Positions 1 to 12,240 of a stretch of 64,000 nt of DNA are shown here, piece by piece; position 1 is the first letter of the stretch, and each line of letters begins with the position of its first letter. The notes beneath the pieces were generated by a model. The model saw only the letters and a program-made list of their open reading frames with translations. It made no database searches and was not told the origin of the DNA. This DNA is from Punica granatum (Eukaryota; Streptophyta; Magnoliopsida; Myrtales; Lythraceae). Where the stretch lies: NCBI RefSeq assembly GCF_007655135.1, contig NC_045129.1:10230001-10294000 (forward strand). Direction: 5' to 3'. A program made the translations under genes and the position numbers.

Positions 1-303
1 AATTGCCAGTGCAGAAATATATTTATTAGCTGTATATCACCCGGTCCTCCAATGCTAAAATATTAAAATGAAATGAATTATTTTAAAAAATAAATAAGCA
101 AAAAAACGAAGAAGAAAATTTACAAGATATGAGAAGTAATTCTGTATTAAAAAATATGTAATTGTTTTGCTAGAAGAAAATCAATGTATTAGTTCCCAAT
201 TTAATTAGCCTCTCAAGAGAGTCTAATTAGTGCGTACGCAGCTCCATTACCAGGAGTGTAGATGGCACTATTCGTCACATTTGAGAAAAATCTTAGTAAA
301 AAG
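1..303. other. AT-rich intergenic DNA
   Basis: No open frame with recognisable coding character and no repeat structure was seen. It ends at the target-site duplication of the hAT-like element. Confidence 0.6.
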
Positions 304-1761
304 TAGGGGTGACAATTCATATCGTGTCGTATTTATACGTCTCATGTCTAAACGGGCTCGTGTCATCAAAGCCAGTACCTGTATACGACACGATTATTAA
401 ACAGGTCAGGTTTCACATACACGAACACAACACGTTTATATCCGTGTCAACCCGTACACGACACGTTTAAACCTTTTTATCGAAACATGTCATAATAGGT
501 ACACGTATACACGACACAATTAATTACACGAGTTAAATTTGAACACGACCCATTTATACCCGGTAACTCGGACACGATTTTTGTACCTATTTAAACATGA
601 ACACTGACTGAACACTGAACTAACTGAAGCATTGCAAAAACTCGAATCAGAAGCTGAAGACATATATGAGAAGAGAATGGAATCTCTGTATTTCGCTTCT
701 CAATTAACGGTTATGTTAATGCTTAAGTACATCGTTGAGGAAGGTCATGTTGATTCTTCCTCATTGCTAGATCTAACCGAGGGCTTCAAGGAGAGTCGGA
801 GACGAGAGGCGAGCGATGGAGAGGAGCTGCAGGGAGTACAGAGCTGATTTAGGCTTTTAACAGTACCGACTAACAGAGGCAAGAGAACCCTAATTACCTT
901 GGTTCACAGTTTATGAGCTAAACCATAAAATTCTAGGCCTATATTCACATTTTAAAAGTGGCAAAGATTCATATTTCAAATGACTTTAAATGAACACAAG
1001 ACCGTACCAGCAGCAGAGAATGACAGCAGCAGTCAGCAGCGGAGACTCGAGCACACACGAAAGTCGAGAAGAGAGCAGCAAATGCTAAAGGAGAACAAAG
1101 ACGAGGAAAGCAGCACACACGCACGAGGGGAGAGTAGCAGAGGAGAACGGAGAGGAGGAGAGTAGCAGAGGAGCACAGACACAAGCAGCGAATTGATTCC
1201 AGGCTTCCAGCAGCACAGTAGAGAGAGACGAGGAGAACAGCAGAGGAGCACGCAGTGATACGCACGAGAGGAGAGTAGCAGAGGACGTGGACTCGATTCT
1301 AGTATAGACCATTCAAACTTTCGGGGTCGGGGTCGAGGTCGCGCAAACGGCAGAAGGGAAGAGGCCAGAGGGTCGAGGAGGTCAAGGTCGAGGTCGCTGG
1401 AATGGAATCACTTTGGAGTCTGGAAGCAACGTAGGAAATGAAATTAGGTTAAATAATTGTGAACTAGGAATCGGATATTAGGGCTAGGGTTACATAAAGG
1501 ATATTTTGATCAATTCATATACATAAACGGGTAAACGGGTTACACGATTATAGTAACGCGATTAAACACGTTTATTTTAACGTGTTTAATAGTGTATAAT
1601 CGGGTTACACGGGTTCAACCCGGTAAGACACACTTATTAATCGTGTCTAAACGGGTTGGACCCGTTTAAGCCGAATATCAAAAATACCCAACCCAAACCC
1701 GTTTAACTCCGTGTCGTGTCCATGTCGTGTAATCGTGTTGTATCAAATATTGCCGGTCCTA
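304..1761. mobile_element. non-autonomous hAT-like DNA transposon, 1.46 kb
   Basis: The ends are short imperfect inverted repeats: TAGGGGTGACAAT at the left and TAGGACCGGCAAT as the reverse complement of the right. An identical 8-bp direct repeat GTAAAAAG flanks the element at 296-303 and 1762-1769, the target-site duplication size of hAT elements. The first and last 200-300 bases are dense in short inverted motifs such as ACACGAC/GTCGTGT and AAACGGGT, as is usual in subterminal regions bound by hAT transposases. No transposase was found. The interior is a purine-rich tract plus a short open frame at 611-847, so the element would depend on a transposase supplied elsewhere. Confidence 0.85.
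611..847 (+). pseudogene. coding-like fragment inside the hAT-like element
   Basis: An open frame of about 78 codons without an ATG at its beginning. Its first 55 residues look like real protein: an amphipathic acidic helix (QKLESEAEDIYEKRMESLYF), then a hydrophobic stretch and SSLLDL. The last part turns into the purine-rich low-complexity tract that fills the middle of the element. The sudden change of composition and the lack of a start suggest an exon piece picked up from a host gene. I do not recognise the parent family. It could also be a chance open frame. Confidence 0.35.
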
Positions 1762-2040
1762 GTAAAAAGGCCACATTTGAGAAAATAGGCAAAAAATAAA
1801 ATTAAGTAAAGTCTAACTTGAGATATTAAAAGGTTAAAAATAAGTCTTGCCACAACCAAAAAACAAGAAAAAAAGAGAAACATATTTGCAATTCTCTTAA
1901 TCTGATAATTAATCATTTTTTAATCAAAAAAATTAATTAAATTTTTGAAAATGTAAAAGATAATTTAATATGTCATTATTAGGCGATCTAGAGTTCAATG
2001 CGTTGTCTTTAACTAATATTATTCTCTTCATATTGTCACG

Positions 2041-2233
2041 CAGGGATGAACCAAAAGTGACCGGAGTGTTAGTTGCCCCTCTAAAATTTTGATGTTATAT
2101 AAAAAATTATAAGTTTTTTTTACATTTTAAGTGAAATTATATATATTCGTCTCCCCTAACTCGATGAAGTTAGTTTCCCTTTTGCCCCCTAAGGACTCGC
2201 CCCCGCTCGAGCAAAATCCTGGGCCTGTCACTG
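2041..2233. mobile_element. degenerate hAT-type MITE
   Basis: It starts CAGGGATGAACC and ends GGGCCTGTCACTG, a decayed version of the CAGGGGCGGA...TCCGCCCCTG ends of the intact MITE at 20248-20455. Both share an AT-rich middle flanked by C-rich runs (TTGCCCCTC and TTTTGCCCCCT). The flanking 8-mers TTGTCACG and ATGTCTTG agree at only five positions, so the target duplication is weak. It is probably an old copy of the same family. Confidence 0.45.
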
Positions 2234-2354
2234 ATGTCTTGCCCAGGGCTTTCTATATAATGACCAGACAAAACAAAAGAGGATTATATATATTAAGTTA
2301 AAAATCCATGTGAAAAAACTAAGGAGCTGTCAAACTTATATATTTTTATTTAGG

Positions 2355-2828
2355 GTAAATTACACTGGTGGTTCAAAAAGTTTTAATAATGTATCAGGTT
2401 GGTCCAAAAAGTTTTTTTTGCTACTTGATGGTATAAAATGTTTTAAAGTTGTAACATGATAGTACAAACCGTTATCTCACCATTGACGCCGTCAAGTGAA
2501 GCTGAAGTGGCCGAAACGTGGCCGACACGTGACTCTGATATATTTTTAGGAGTTTGTGGAACGTTACATGATGGTTCAAACTCTTTTAAAATTGTCACTT
2601 AATGGTCCAAAATGTTTTACAGATGTAACATAATGATACAAAATGTTTCTTTAATTAACTTAAAGGTCCACCCATGTCAATGGCGAGATGACGGCGTCAA
2701 TGGAGAGATGACGGTTTGTACTATCATGTTACACTTTTGAAACATTTTGTACCATCAAGTTGCAAAAAAAACTTTTTGGACCAATTTGATACATTATTAA
2801 AACTTTTTGGACCACCAGTGTAATTTAC
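2355..2828. mobile_element. Mutator-like MITE, about 474 bp, long inverted repeats
   Basis: The left end begins GTAAATTACACTGGTGGTTC and the reverse complement of the right end begins GTAAATTACACTGGTGGTCC. Similarity continues inward for more than 100 bases through AAAAAGTTTTAATAATGTAT. The two arms are separated by a short unique middle containing GACGCCGTCAA and ACACGTGAC. No coding capacity is present. Long inverted repeats without a transposase fit the Mutator-like MITE class. No clean 9-bp target duplication was found. Confidence 0.75.
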
Positions 2829-5800
2829 AATTATCATTTTATCATTTAGATTCATAAGTATCAATTGTTTTATTAAAAAAATTCATATAAAGGATTCCAC
2901 CATCTTGTAATTTTTTATTTTCTCTTACAAGGGAAATTCATGAGTTGAGCACAATAAAGTCGTAATCCTAATAAATAATAAACGAGCATAGATAATTCTA
3001 CTAAACATTACATTTGGAACTTCTTCGTTACTCAGTATTGGCGTCCGCCACTATGCTATATTTGGATTTTTTTTTAATGAGAAAATATAATCCCCTCTCT
3101 TAAATCACACGTAATTAACATGGCTTCTTCATTATAACTAAATTTTTTTTTATAAGGAAATGAAATGCATATATATTATACTTATTGTTGGGAAAAAATT
3201 GTCGGAAAATTCTTTGACGACAGCTATGTCAACCTGGAAGACTTTTTTATTTTATTTTTTTTGTAAAATTGAGGTGCTTATGAATTTTTATTTTCTAAAA
3301 GCAATTAGAGGGAAACTAACATAATATAATTATTAATTAACAGAAACAAGACTCACCTAACTTCGTCGAGTAAATGTAAATTTTATACTATATATGTGTC
3401 CACGTATATGATTAGACACCACTAGGCTTTTCGGGATTTTTTGTTTGTTCTTCTTTTTGACTTCTGAGTTAAATTGGCAGCGCTTCGCACGCATCTTCAC
3501 TATTTATCATCCTTACTTATTAGATTAACATAGAGATTAATTAAACATGTAAACCACAATCAATCTTTTACAGCGAGCTACTATCTAAGGATTGACTTGT
3601 TATGCTCTACGCAAACTTTCAAGGACATAATTTAATTTATGTGCTAACTGGCTCATCAATTTGACCTTTTAACCGTACATCAAGTGTTAAGAGTCCAAAT
3701 TAATAAACTTAATTTGTTAAGTGATTAAGGCTAAAAAAATTATTAACTGATCAACAGTGAATTTCGCAGGAAATGACTTATGAAATAAAATGAATGGATT
3801 ATTCTTTTTTTTTCCATCTGTAACTTTTAGACAACAATATTGTCCTTAAAGACAAAATTAAAACGAGCTTGTCTAATATTAATAGCCTAAACTTTTATCT
3901 GTCGATCTTGTACATATAGACTATGAAACTTTCTTTTTCACTGAATAAATAAAATAAATAGTTTACATGTGTGTTGAGTACACCAAGTTAATTACTCGAA
4001 TTAGAAAACCTTATTTACATAGAATGTTTTCCATATTTGGTGAGCTATTAGCATCTTCGATCCTTTTTCTTTGTATAATAAATCAGGTAGTTATATGTCT
4101 TATTTTTTGGTGAACAGTTATATATTACTTAACTGGCAATCTTATAAATGGGAGATGGAGCTGGTCAGAAAACCCTTCCGCAATGGGCCTCCTCGTCTGC
4201 GCTTGAAACTATAAATCAAGATGTCCACACTCGTGCCATCATAGATGCATTCTCGTTACCTCTAACAAATAAATATTAAACCTAGCTTGATATGAGTTTA
4301 CACAAATATGTCATTTGTTCTGATACGATATCAATCAATTTTCATTGTAAACTCACAAGTGACTGACTCATAGCCAACAAAATTTCGAATTGACTCAAAA
4401 TCCAAGCATCTAATATGCTCGCAATTTTCTATTTTATCTTTTCAATATAGGACAGTAACTCTCAGCAGACACATTACGAATTAACTAAGAAAAGGTCAAA
4501 GAAGGCTAAAGGACCTTCGTTGGACACGGAAGAAAACATTTGTGCAGTTAAATTTAAAATATTTACATGTTTTCTTTTGGATATTATCTTTGAAAGCAAA
4601 AGAAAATGTTTTCTTTAACAAGTTATAAAACGCAGAAGATTTTTTTCCAGTAAGAAAAATGGCAAAGGGTTTAAATGTTAGCTATAAGAAAATTAAAATG
4701 ATTCAATGATTTCATTTAGTCATATATATCTATTTTAAACTTTATAAAAACTATTTATTTTCTTTTATATTTGTATTATGTACTGTATACAATGCGACTA
4801 TATGAAAATAAATTTGTGCAATGCATCAGATATAATGTCAATGCATCGAACATGAGGCTAGTTGTTATATACGGCTAAAACAATCTTCATACAGCCCCCG
4901 AGAATATGAATATAAAAAAATATTAAAGTTAATCAAGAGAGAAGATTTTTGTAAAAATGGCGTCAAAATATTTATATATGGAGTCATCTTTCCACCTCAC
5001 ATCATGTGTAAAAACTTGTAATTATAACTTGTAATTATAGTGGTCTATAATTACACTGCCAATATAGTCTTCGTGTCATTTGATTTTGGGAGACGTAGAC
5101 TGAAAGGGATGGAGCATCCTACAGAATATATAATATATACATACACACATATCCTTCAAGATAGCAATCTAATCACGGCTGAGACTTTTCGGATAAAATT
5201 GACTCCTCCCTTCCTCCTCCTAGAAGCCCCATAAATTCCGATCACGAATTACACCTTAAAAATTGATGTTAACCAGAAAAAATTAGACAAAAAAAAAAAT
5301 TAGGCCACAGAAGCCCTTTTCCTTCGTACACCAAGTATTTAATTTCTTAGCCCCATGTTTTTTTCTAGTCATCGCCAGCAATCTTACCTAATAATCTCCA
5401 ATCTATATGTCATTCATGCTATCTAATTATATCAATCTAACACGCAACATGCATTCCATAACCCATCCGCTCGAGCTGGATGTCGCTATGTACTCGAGCG
5501 AATCGTGCGTATCAATTGTGATTTACCCGGGAGATATCTAAAATGCATTGGCGAATTTAGTTTCAAAGCATATAATGCTAAGACCATATGTTACATAAGC
5601 CTGTTTTACATATATTTAGCGGTTAAAACCAATCACTACTGGGCATCGGTAATCGTTTTATTGCAAATCAAGTCCGTCAATCGATAACGCAGTTTTTCAG
5701 CCGTGACACGTCATATAAATTACTTATTGGATTCTTTTAAGACGGATTTTCCTTTGAGGACACCGATGGAATAGGCTCCACATTCCAAGGGAATTTGCAG

Positions 5801-7682
5801 AGCATTTGACCGGCCACAGCCTTTGGTACTTGGTCTTCATTCAGGCCATCATGCATGCAATTGGAATATCAATACCAATACCACAGCACTCATTCGGAGA
5901 ATTCTACGCAGGTTGGAAAATTTCAAGAATTAAAAATAAAAATTTTAATTAAAACGTTTTTTTTTTCTCTGGTCTCAAGACCTCGGACAATTAGAAGAAG
6001 AGCTCCCTAATTTTGTTAATGGAACTCTCTCTTTCCCAAGTCAATATAATAACATATATAACATTTATATGACACCTTCCTCTACATGATTAATTGAAGG
6101 GTAGGGTCCATTTGTGGTCCTAATGAACAACAACAACAACAACAGATGGAGACCAACTCTCCTGGCAATGAAGCTGTTGCTGTTTGAGAATTTTCTTACA
6201 ATTTGACCATTTGGCGGATGTATGCAGCAGACGGAACCCCCGCATGCATACTTAATTTGACTCTACCAATACTCTTTATGATTGAATCGAAATATCTAGA
6301 AATGCCTTCTCTCAACTACCACACGATACGAATCAAGCGCGTAAGATCTCTTAATTAAGATATCAATTCAGAGAGACTACATAGATAACTGTTCTGATCC
6401 GAAACTTGCAGGTTTATGATTTGGGTTTAGTCGTCCGATTGATGATGATTGAACCTTCTAGAAAGGAGGAAATTTTGGATCTTATTTGATTGGTCTCGAA
6501 TAATAATATAATAAGAATAAAATTAAGAAAAACAGTTGGATCTAATAATTCAACTAAGGCCCAACAAGTACAACCCGGGCCCGTCATAATTTACGGCATT
6601 TCTGACCGGACAATATGTTGTATGGGCTCCGCCTGTCCACGAGAGCATTACATTCTTGCGGGGTTTCGATCACACAACTGGTTCATCTTGGGCATTGGTA
6701 ACGTTTTTCCCGGGGCCTGGATTGGCCGGGGCCACCTCCGACACCATACGACGCAATGATGCGATGCAAACAACGGTCACAACTCCTCTGAGTGCCTCCA
6801 GCGAATTCGAAGAGTTGCATCCCTCGAAGAGCAGTCACAAGTTTGACTGTGCTTATATGATCATCACCCGGGACTCCATTTCTTGGAGATGAGGTCGGCT
6901 GTGCAGCCCACAGTATTGTTGCAATTCAAGATTGTACTCGTAAGCAAATTGCATATATTCTTTAACAAAAATTTCAGCTGAAAATGTGGATTTTATCTTC
7001 CTTAAAATATGCTTTTTTGCTTTTTTCGGCGTGCACCATTTGACATTCATGAATTTAAATTCAAATTGAATCAAGGCACTAATGAATAAAGCTGTGCCAA
7101 TTGTTTTCTATGTTCACAATAGAATTGAATCCGGGGACTCCAATGTCTAATGCAAGGTCTATTAATTATTTGATGAAATTACATAAATTTAGTATTTAAA
7201 TTTAAATTTTTCTATTTTTTAAGATGCAAATTTACTAATTAAGCTCCCCGATTATTTCATAGTTAGATATTGAATCTATTGCAAAACAGATCACTTCAAA
7301 ATAGTATTTCAGCTGGATCTTACTGATTTAAAAACTCAACAAAGAACACTTGCTTTATCGAAAAAGAATTGGATATTAAGGAGCATACTCTTTTTGGGAC
7401 GTGGAGAAATAAATCATTATTTCAGCCTTACGCTGTATTTGATAACATAAATTAAGTGCTAATATTAAATTATCACCAGTTAATTGTATTCAGTTTTTTT
7501 TCGGCTATAAAGGAAATCCAAGTCTAATACAAAAAATTATATCTTAAATAACTAATAAAGAGTTATGAATAGTCCATTTAAGTATACGTGCGACCTTTAA
7601 GTCAACAAGATTTAAGTAAACGGATTGCATTCAATTTGTTTGATAAACACTAAAATAAATGACTTAACTCAACGAATCGAAG
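2829..7682. other. AT-rich intergenic DNA, nothing assigned
   Basis: About 4.9 kb with homopolymer runs and short frames only. A locally GC-richer piece at about 6560-6900 has overlapping short open frames that I could not match to any family. No transposon ends, splice-consistent exon chain or RNA gene was seen. Confidence 0.5.
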
Positions 7683-7685
7683 AGA

Positions 7686-7988
7686 CACTACTAAAAAAAC
7701 CCCCTAATTTAGCGAGGGACAAATCCGTCGGCAAATCCGCCGCTAAACCTATGTAACAATGGAAAAATTCCGCCACTAAAAATTTCCTTGCTAAATTCAA
7801 CAACGGAATAACAGTGGAAATTTCCGCCACAAAATTTAGCGATGAAATTTCTTTGGCTATTCCACCGCTGTTAGTGGCTGAAAACTCTCGCTAAATCTGC
7901 CGCTATTTAGCGAGGGATAATCCGCCGCTACTCCCTTGCTAAAATTAGTGACGGAATTTTCGCCGCCAATCGAAAGGGATTAGTAGTG
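7686..7988. mobile_element. CACTA-type MITE, 303 bp
   Basis: It begins CACTACTAAAAAAACCCCCT and its right end reads AGGGATTAGTAGTG, so both ends carry the CACTA terminus of En/Spm elements in inverted orientation. A 3-bp direct repeat AGA flanks it, the duplication size for CACTA elements. The interior is made of short inverted and direct copies of TTTAGCGAGGGA, CCGCCGCTAA and GGAAATTTCC, the typical subterminal repeat pattern. No coding capacity. Confidence 0.85.
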
Positions 7989-8012
7989 AGAGAGAGAGAA
8001 GGGGGGTGAGGA

Positions 8013-8281
8013 GGGACAATTCACGATAGTGGTGGCTCGAATCCCGGCCAACCCCAAACACCCCAGGGCCCAACTGAGGTCGGTGACCCTTGACGTCGCC
8101 GGTGGCTTCAAATGGAGTGGTAGTGGCCGAGATCAGGGCGCCGAGGGGGTGGGGAACGATTCACGATGGTGATGGCTCGAATCCCGGCCAATCCCAAACC
8201 CCCTGAGGCCCAAGTGAGGTCAATGACCCCTAACGTCGCCGGTGACGTCAAATGGGCTTGTGGCGGCCGGGATCGGGGCAA
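8013..8281 (+). repeat. two-copy GC-rich tandem repeat, about 140-bp period
   Basis: The sequence ATTCACGATAGTGGTGGCTC with its downstream CGAATCCCGGCCAA recurs about 140 bases later as ATTCACGATGGTGATGGCTC. Both copies continue with GAGGTC, a TGACCCCTAACGTCGCCGGT-type stretch and a second GGCCGAGATC/GGCCGGGATC block. It is much richer in GC than its surroundings, which suggests a dispersed repeat family. The open frames within it are not convincing genes. Confidence 0.6.
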
Positions 8282-10251
8282 AGTGAAAAACGAAAAGGAA
8301 GGTTTATTGCAGAAATAAAAAATATCCTCGAGCGTTTTAGTATCTAAACTTTTCTCTTCACCGAACAAAATCACCTTATTTTCTTAGCACTAATTTTATT
8401 AGTAAGTGCTTAATATTTCAGAGCTTGAAAAAGTGTTGAAATTTTAGATCCAAAAACACAACCGTAGTTTTCTTGGCCTTATGATTCTACTGGGGTAATT
8501 TTTCGAGTTACCAACAGTGTCAATAAGGGTTGGGCGAAAGAAGGGCGTCCCGTGTATAGAGGAAGAAGGAACGGAAATCGATCTAATGGTGACCATTGGC
8601 GACGGGTTGGATCAAATTGAACAAAGATAGAGATTCAAGAGGCAACTCGAACCTGGCAGGAGCGGGTGATCTATCACGCAGTTTGGCTATTCCTCTCAGT
8701 AGTAGCTGAATTATGGACAATTCGATGCGGTCTCGAAATGGTAGTGCATCATTGAGGTCAACTCCGAGGTGGTAGTGCATTTCTTAGCCTCTCGGCTCAA
8801 GAATGACTGAATCGGTGGTCTTCTTGGGATATTGCACCATGCTCTCCGTTATATTTGTTGGGAGAATTCGTATTTCAATTTCGCTATCAAATTATGTGCT
8901 TTCATTTTCATCTAGGGCAGTGACCATGCTTTGCCGCGGATTAAATATTTTTTTGATCAATAATTCTATGATTGTAAATTATACAATACTTGATATGACG
9001 CATAATCTAACATGAAGTAATGAAATTAAAATTATGAACTCTTAATTGTTAATAAATTTTAGATGTTGTATTTTGATTAATACATATTCTGCGGTGTACA
9101 AAATAATATTTCTCTATGCTTTGTCTGAATTTATTATAATCATTAGAAAGTTACATTCTATTTTATTAGGTCATTTTGCTCCACTAATATTCATAAGTAT
9201 ATTAAAATATACGAAAAGAACTTATTCGATATTTTTAATAAGAAAAAAAACCTTATGATATGTCAGGACTTATAGAATACAAGTGCTATAAAAATTTTCA
9301 AAATAAATCATAATTACAATATGATTCGTGATGAGAAAAATGGGAAACCCAAAAATTGATTACAAGAAAAAAAAATTAGCAATTTTAAGAGAAAAACTTG
9401 ACATCATTATAAAAAAAATAACAAAAAATAAAAATTTACAACAAAGAAAAAAAATTTGAAAATTAACAATAGAATAGATGGAAAATTGAAAAATGTAGAG
9501 CATATTGGTATAAAACATAAATACGCATTTTTAGGATAGAATATTTCATTCCGTATGTTAAAAGTTTTATGTTATATTTGTGAAAATTTTTAAAACGATA
9601 GAAGAGTTTATGGCAGAATAAATGATATAAAATTCAACTTTACTATAATAAACTAAATAAAATATATGGTGCTGAAAATTACTTTCATACATCTATATAT
9701 TAGTTAAAATAAAAGTATTACATAAAATTATCAAAAATAGTCTTAGTGTGTTTAAAAAATCTTATTAACTCTCTGAAAACAATATATATAATTAATTTAT
9801 TAATAATTTCCAAGGAAAATAAAAAAAAGCCTCTCTCTCTTAACCACCACATTAGTTTAGGACACATATTTTGATAACACAAGAAAAAAAATATTTAAAG
9901 TTACCCTTTATATGGGTCGTCGAATCAATAAGTTTTTTTAATACTACTTAGATATATTTTCCTTTAGTAATATATTATATTCCCATGCATAGTGTGCATG
10001 TATTCTCCCCCATGTATATAAAAATGAGAGCAAATACTTCAATAAACAATTAAAAATAACAGAAAAGTAGCAAAAATAATGATGAGAAATGTGCATGTAT
10101 AGAATACATACTATATTATGCAAGATAATACTCCCCAATTCCATTGGACACCTTGTACTTATGTGTGGTGGAATTATAATATGACTTGTGAATTTATAGG
10201 GTGGTGACATTATCATGTTATATAGTCGATTGAATTTCAAACACCCTTCAT
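8282..10251. other. AT-rich intergenic DNA, nothing assigned
   Basis: No recognisable gene or transposon ends. The stretch is very AT-rich from 9000 onward and ends in the TA dinucleotide repeat that hosts the second hAT-like element. Confidence 0.5.
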
Positions 10252-10271
10252 TATATATATATATATATATA

Positions 10272-11776
10272 TGGGTGATCGATTCCAGGTACCCTATACT
10301 TTTCACGATACCCAGACACTATCTCGTAAAGGACAGGTTCCAAGATTTTGAAACTGGATCCTACCCTGTTGAATCCTGGAATCGAAACATATCTGAAACC
10401 TGTATTATACCACAGGTTTCGGGTACTCTGTTGGAACCTATAAATTTTTTTTGTCTTGCTAAATAAAACAAAAAATGTAACATATATAATCAATAATCAC
10501 GCCAAATAAAATATCAACATATATTTAGATTAATCCACAATAACAAAAAATATATGTCTCATCAATCCATCTTACTAGCACCAATCTTTTTTCGTACGGC
10601 CTTTATATAGAATTTGGCAGTGGTCTTTTAACTCCTCAGCTATCTGTTCTAGAGAATGTATCTGTTTAGCAGTTGAAAGATTGAAAAAAGGATGGTAAGT
10701 GATATATATTTGTATCCGGAAAGCAATGAATGCGTTTGACACGAGAAGAAAGCAGCCTTCAGTACAACAAAAAATAAGCCACAAACTTACAGAGTTACGG
10801 ACTAAACACGCTAACTACATGTCACACACTATGTAATAACAATGATATATAGTAAGAGTGTTAGTGGACTATTGGAGTCCCCACTGATACTTCCATGAGC
10901 AGTAAAGCCTCATAGAAGCCCCAAACTGACACGGACAATCTAAGAAGCAGCAACAGGAACTCAGACTGTCAGTTGACACACATCGTATGCATGGAAGGCC
11001 AACTATATATATATATATTAGGAAAGATTGATTTGGAGTTGCGCAACATCACACTGCCATATATTGATTATCGTGAAATCCAGAATATCAGTCTCGATGG
11101 TACTGTTAATGTGATTCTTCCTATTGTATATTCAGAAAATTGTACTAGTAGCAAGAGTACCAGTAGGGGGCCCCCAAGCTTGGTAGGAAGCCCCTTTCTC
11201 TACTCAAATGATTACGAGTTCATCGCAATCGGTTGTAACCACCTCGCAATAATCAACAACACTGGATCTAGAATTGTTGGTTGCAGAACCAAATGCCAAG
11301 GACTGAGCTGTAGGGATCGGGAATAGCTGGAAGAGTATTGAACTTTACCTTGGTAGAGAGTCGAAGACGGAGGAGAGCCTCTGAAGAGTCACGGTTGGCA
11401 ATAAAGGGCGAGAGAGAGAGAAGTCAGAGTCTCGGAGACGGCTGGAGAAGAGATGGAGAGAAGAGACCGAGAGAAGAGAACGAAGAGAACTCAGAGAAGT
11501 GCATTTGTTCAGAGTCTTCAAATTGTTCTGATTCATTAGAGAATATAGTAACTTTATTCTTTCCTCTTTTTTTTTTATTAATATCAGGTTCCAAGTACCG
11601 GTTCCGGTTCCGGTTATGGATATCCTGTAGGCAGGAACCGAAATCAAAACCGATTTTCACCGGTTCCTGATTTTCTATTCGGACCCTATCATATTTTCAA
11701 TACGAGCTACACGAACCCTACCCTAATGGGTAGGTTCCGACCGGTTCCGGATATACCAGGTACCCGTGCATACCTA
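10272..11776. mobile_element. hAT-like element inserted in a TA repeat
   Basis: The left end, TGGGTGATCGATTCCAGGTA, and the reverse complement of the right end, TAGGTATGCACGGGTACCTG, are similar. Both continue into subterminal regions dense in GGTTCC, GGAACC and GGTACC. The element sits inside a TA dinucleotide repeat, so an 8-bp TATATATA duplication is present on both sides but is not diagnostic. There is no transposase. The interior carries a wall-associated-kinase-like fragment followed by a GA-rich tract, much like the purine-rich core of the element at 304-1761. The exact ends are uncertain by a few bases. Confidence 0.6.
11022..11326 (+). pseudogene. wall-associated kinase ectodomain fragment captured by a hAT-like element
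   Basis: About 100 codons resemble the extracellular galacturonan-binding region of wall-associated kinases (WAK/WAKL). The order of landmarks is right: an ELRNITLP-type start, NISLDGTVNV, then a cysteine segment, then FLYSNDYEFIAIGC, NHLAIINNTGS and GCRTKCQGLSC. In intact WAKs the phrase 'F..aIGCdtla...' followed by 'GC.s.C' sits in this position. The open frame ends in TAG just after the CQGLSC stretch. There is no signal peptide, EGF domain, membrane segment or kinase domain nearby. The short 5' extension of the frame runs into a TA repeat and is not WAK-like. It lies wholly inside the hAT-like element, so it is best read as captured host exon sequence, not a working receptor. Confidence 0.65.
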
Positions 11777-11940
11777 TATATATATATATATATATATACA
11801 CAAACGAAAAACAGATATAAAAAAAGAAGAAGGTAAAAATAGAGAAAAGAAAGATCTACAGTATAAAAACCTATCCTACTTGCCATGGTGGAAGGATGGA
11901 CCAGTTTCTATTTACCTTTTTTTTTCTCGGAGACGGAGTC

Positions 11941-11983
<43 letters not shown>

Positions 11984-12142
11984 AGAAAAACACATGAAAA
12001 AAAGCTAAAAATGGAGAAAAAAAAGATATGCAAGTATAAATACCCATCTTATTTGCCTCGGTGAAAGAATGGACCAGTTTTAAAACCTATAGTACTTGCC
12101 ATGGTGGAAGGATAGACCAGTTTTAATTTTCCTTCGTTCTAT

Positions 12143-12174
<32 letters not shown>

Positions 12175-12240
12175 TTATCTATGTATGTATGTATGTTTGT
12201 ACAAGAAAAACACATATAATGTGTGCAGGATCTCATGTGC
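11777..12240. repeat. simple-repeat-rich duplicated segment
   Basis: TA runs at about 11775-11798, 11942-11972 and 12150-12175 separate degenerate copies of one module. The module contains AAAAACACAT, a purine-rich run and TTGCCATGGTGGAAGGAT followed by GGACCAGTTTTA or a near variant. A diverged relative of the module occurs at about 21670-21980, downstream of the Mutator-like element, so it is a dispersed repeat. Frames that cross the TA runs are not genes. Confidence 0.6.

Noticed and set aside
969..1312. Ser/Leu/Cys-rich minus-strand frames
   Set aside because: They are the complement of the purine-rich tract inside the hAT-like element.
6490..6892. two overlapping frames of 78-89 residues
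   Set aside because: No start context, splice partner or recognisable motif; they compete in different frames over the same DNA.
8108..8374. 88-residue frame over the 140-bp tandem repeat
   Set aside because: GC-rich repeat sequence with no homologue I recognise and no gene structure.
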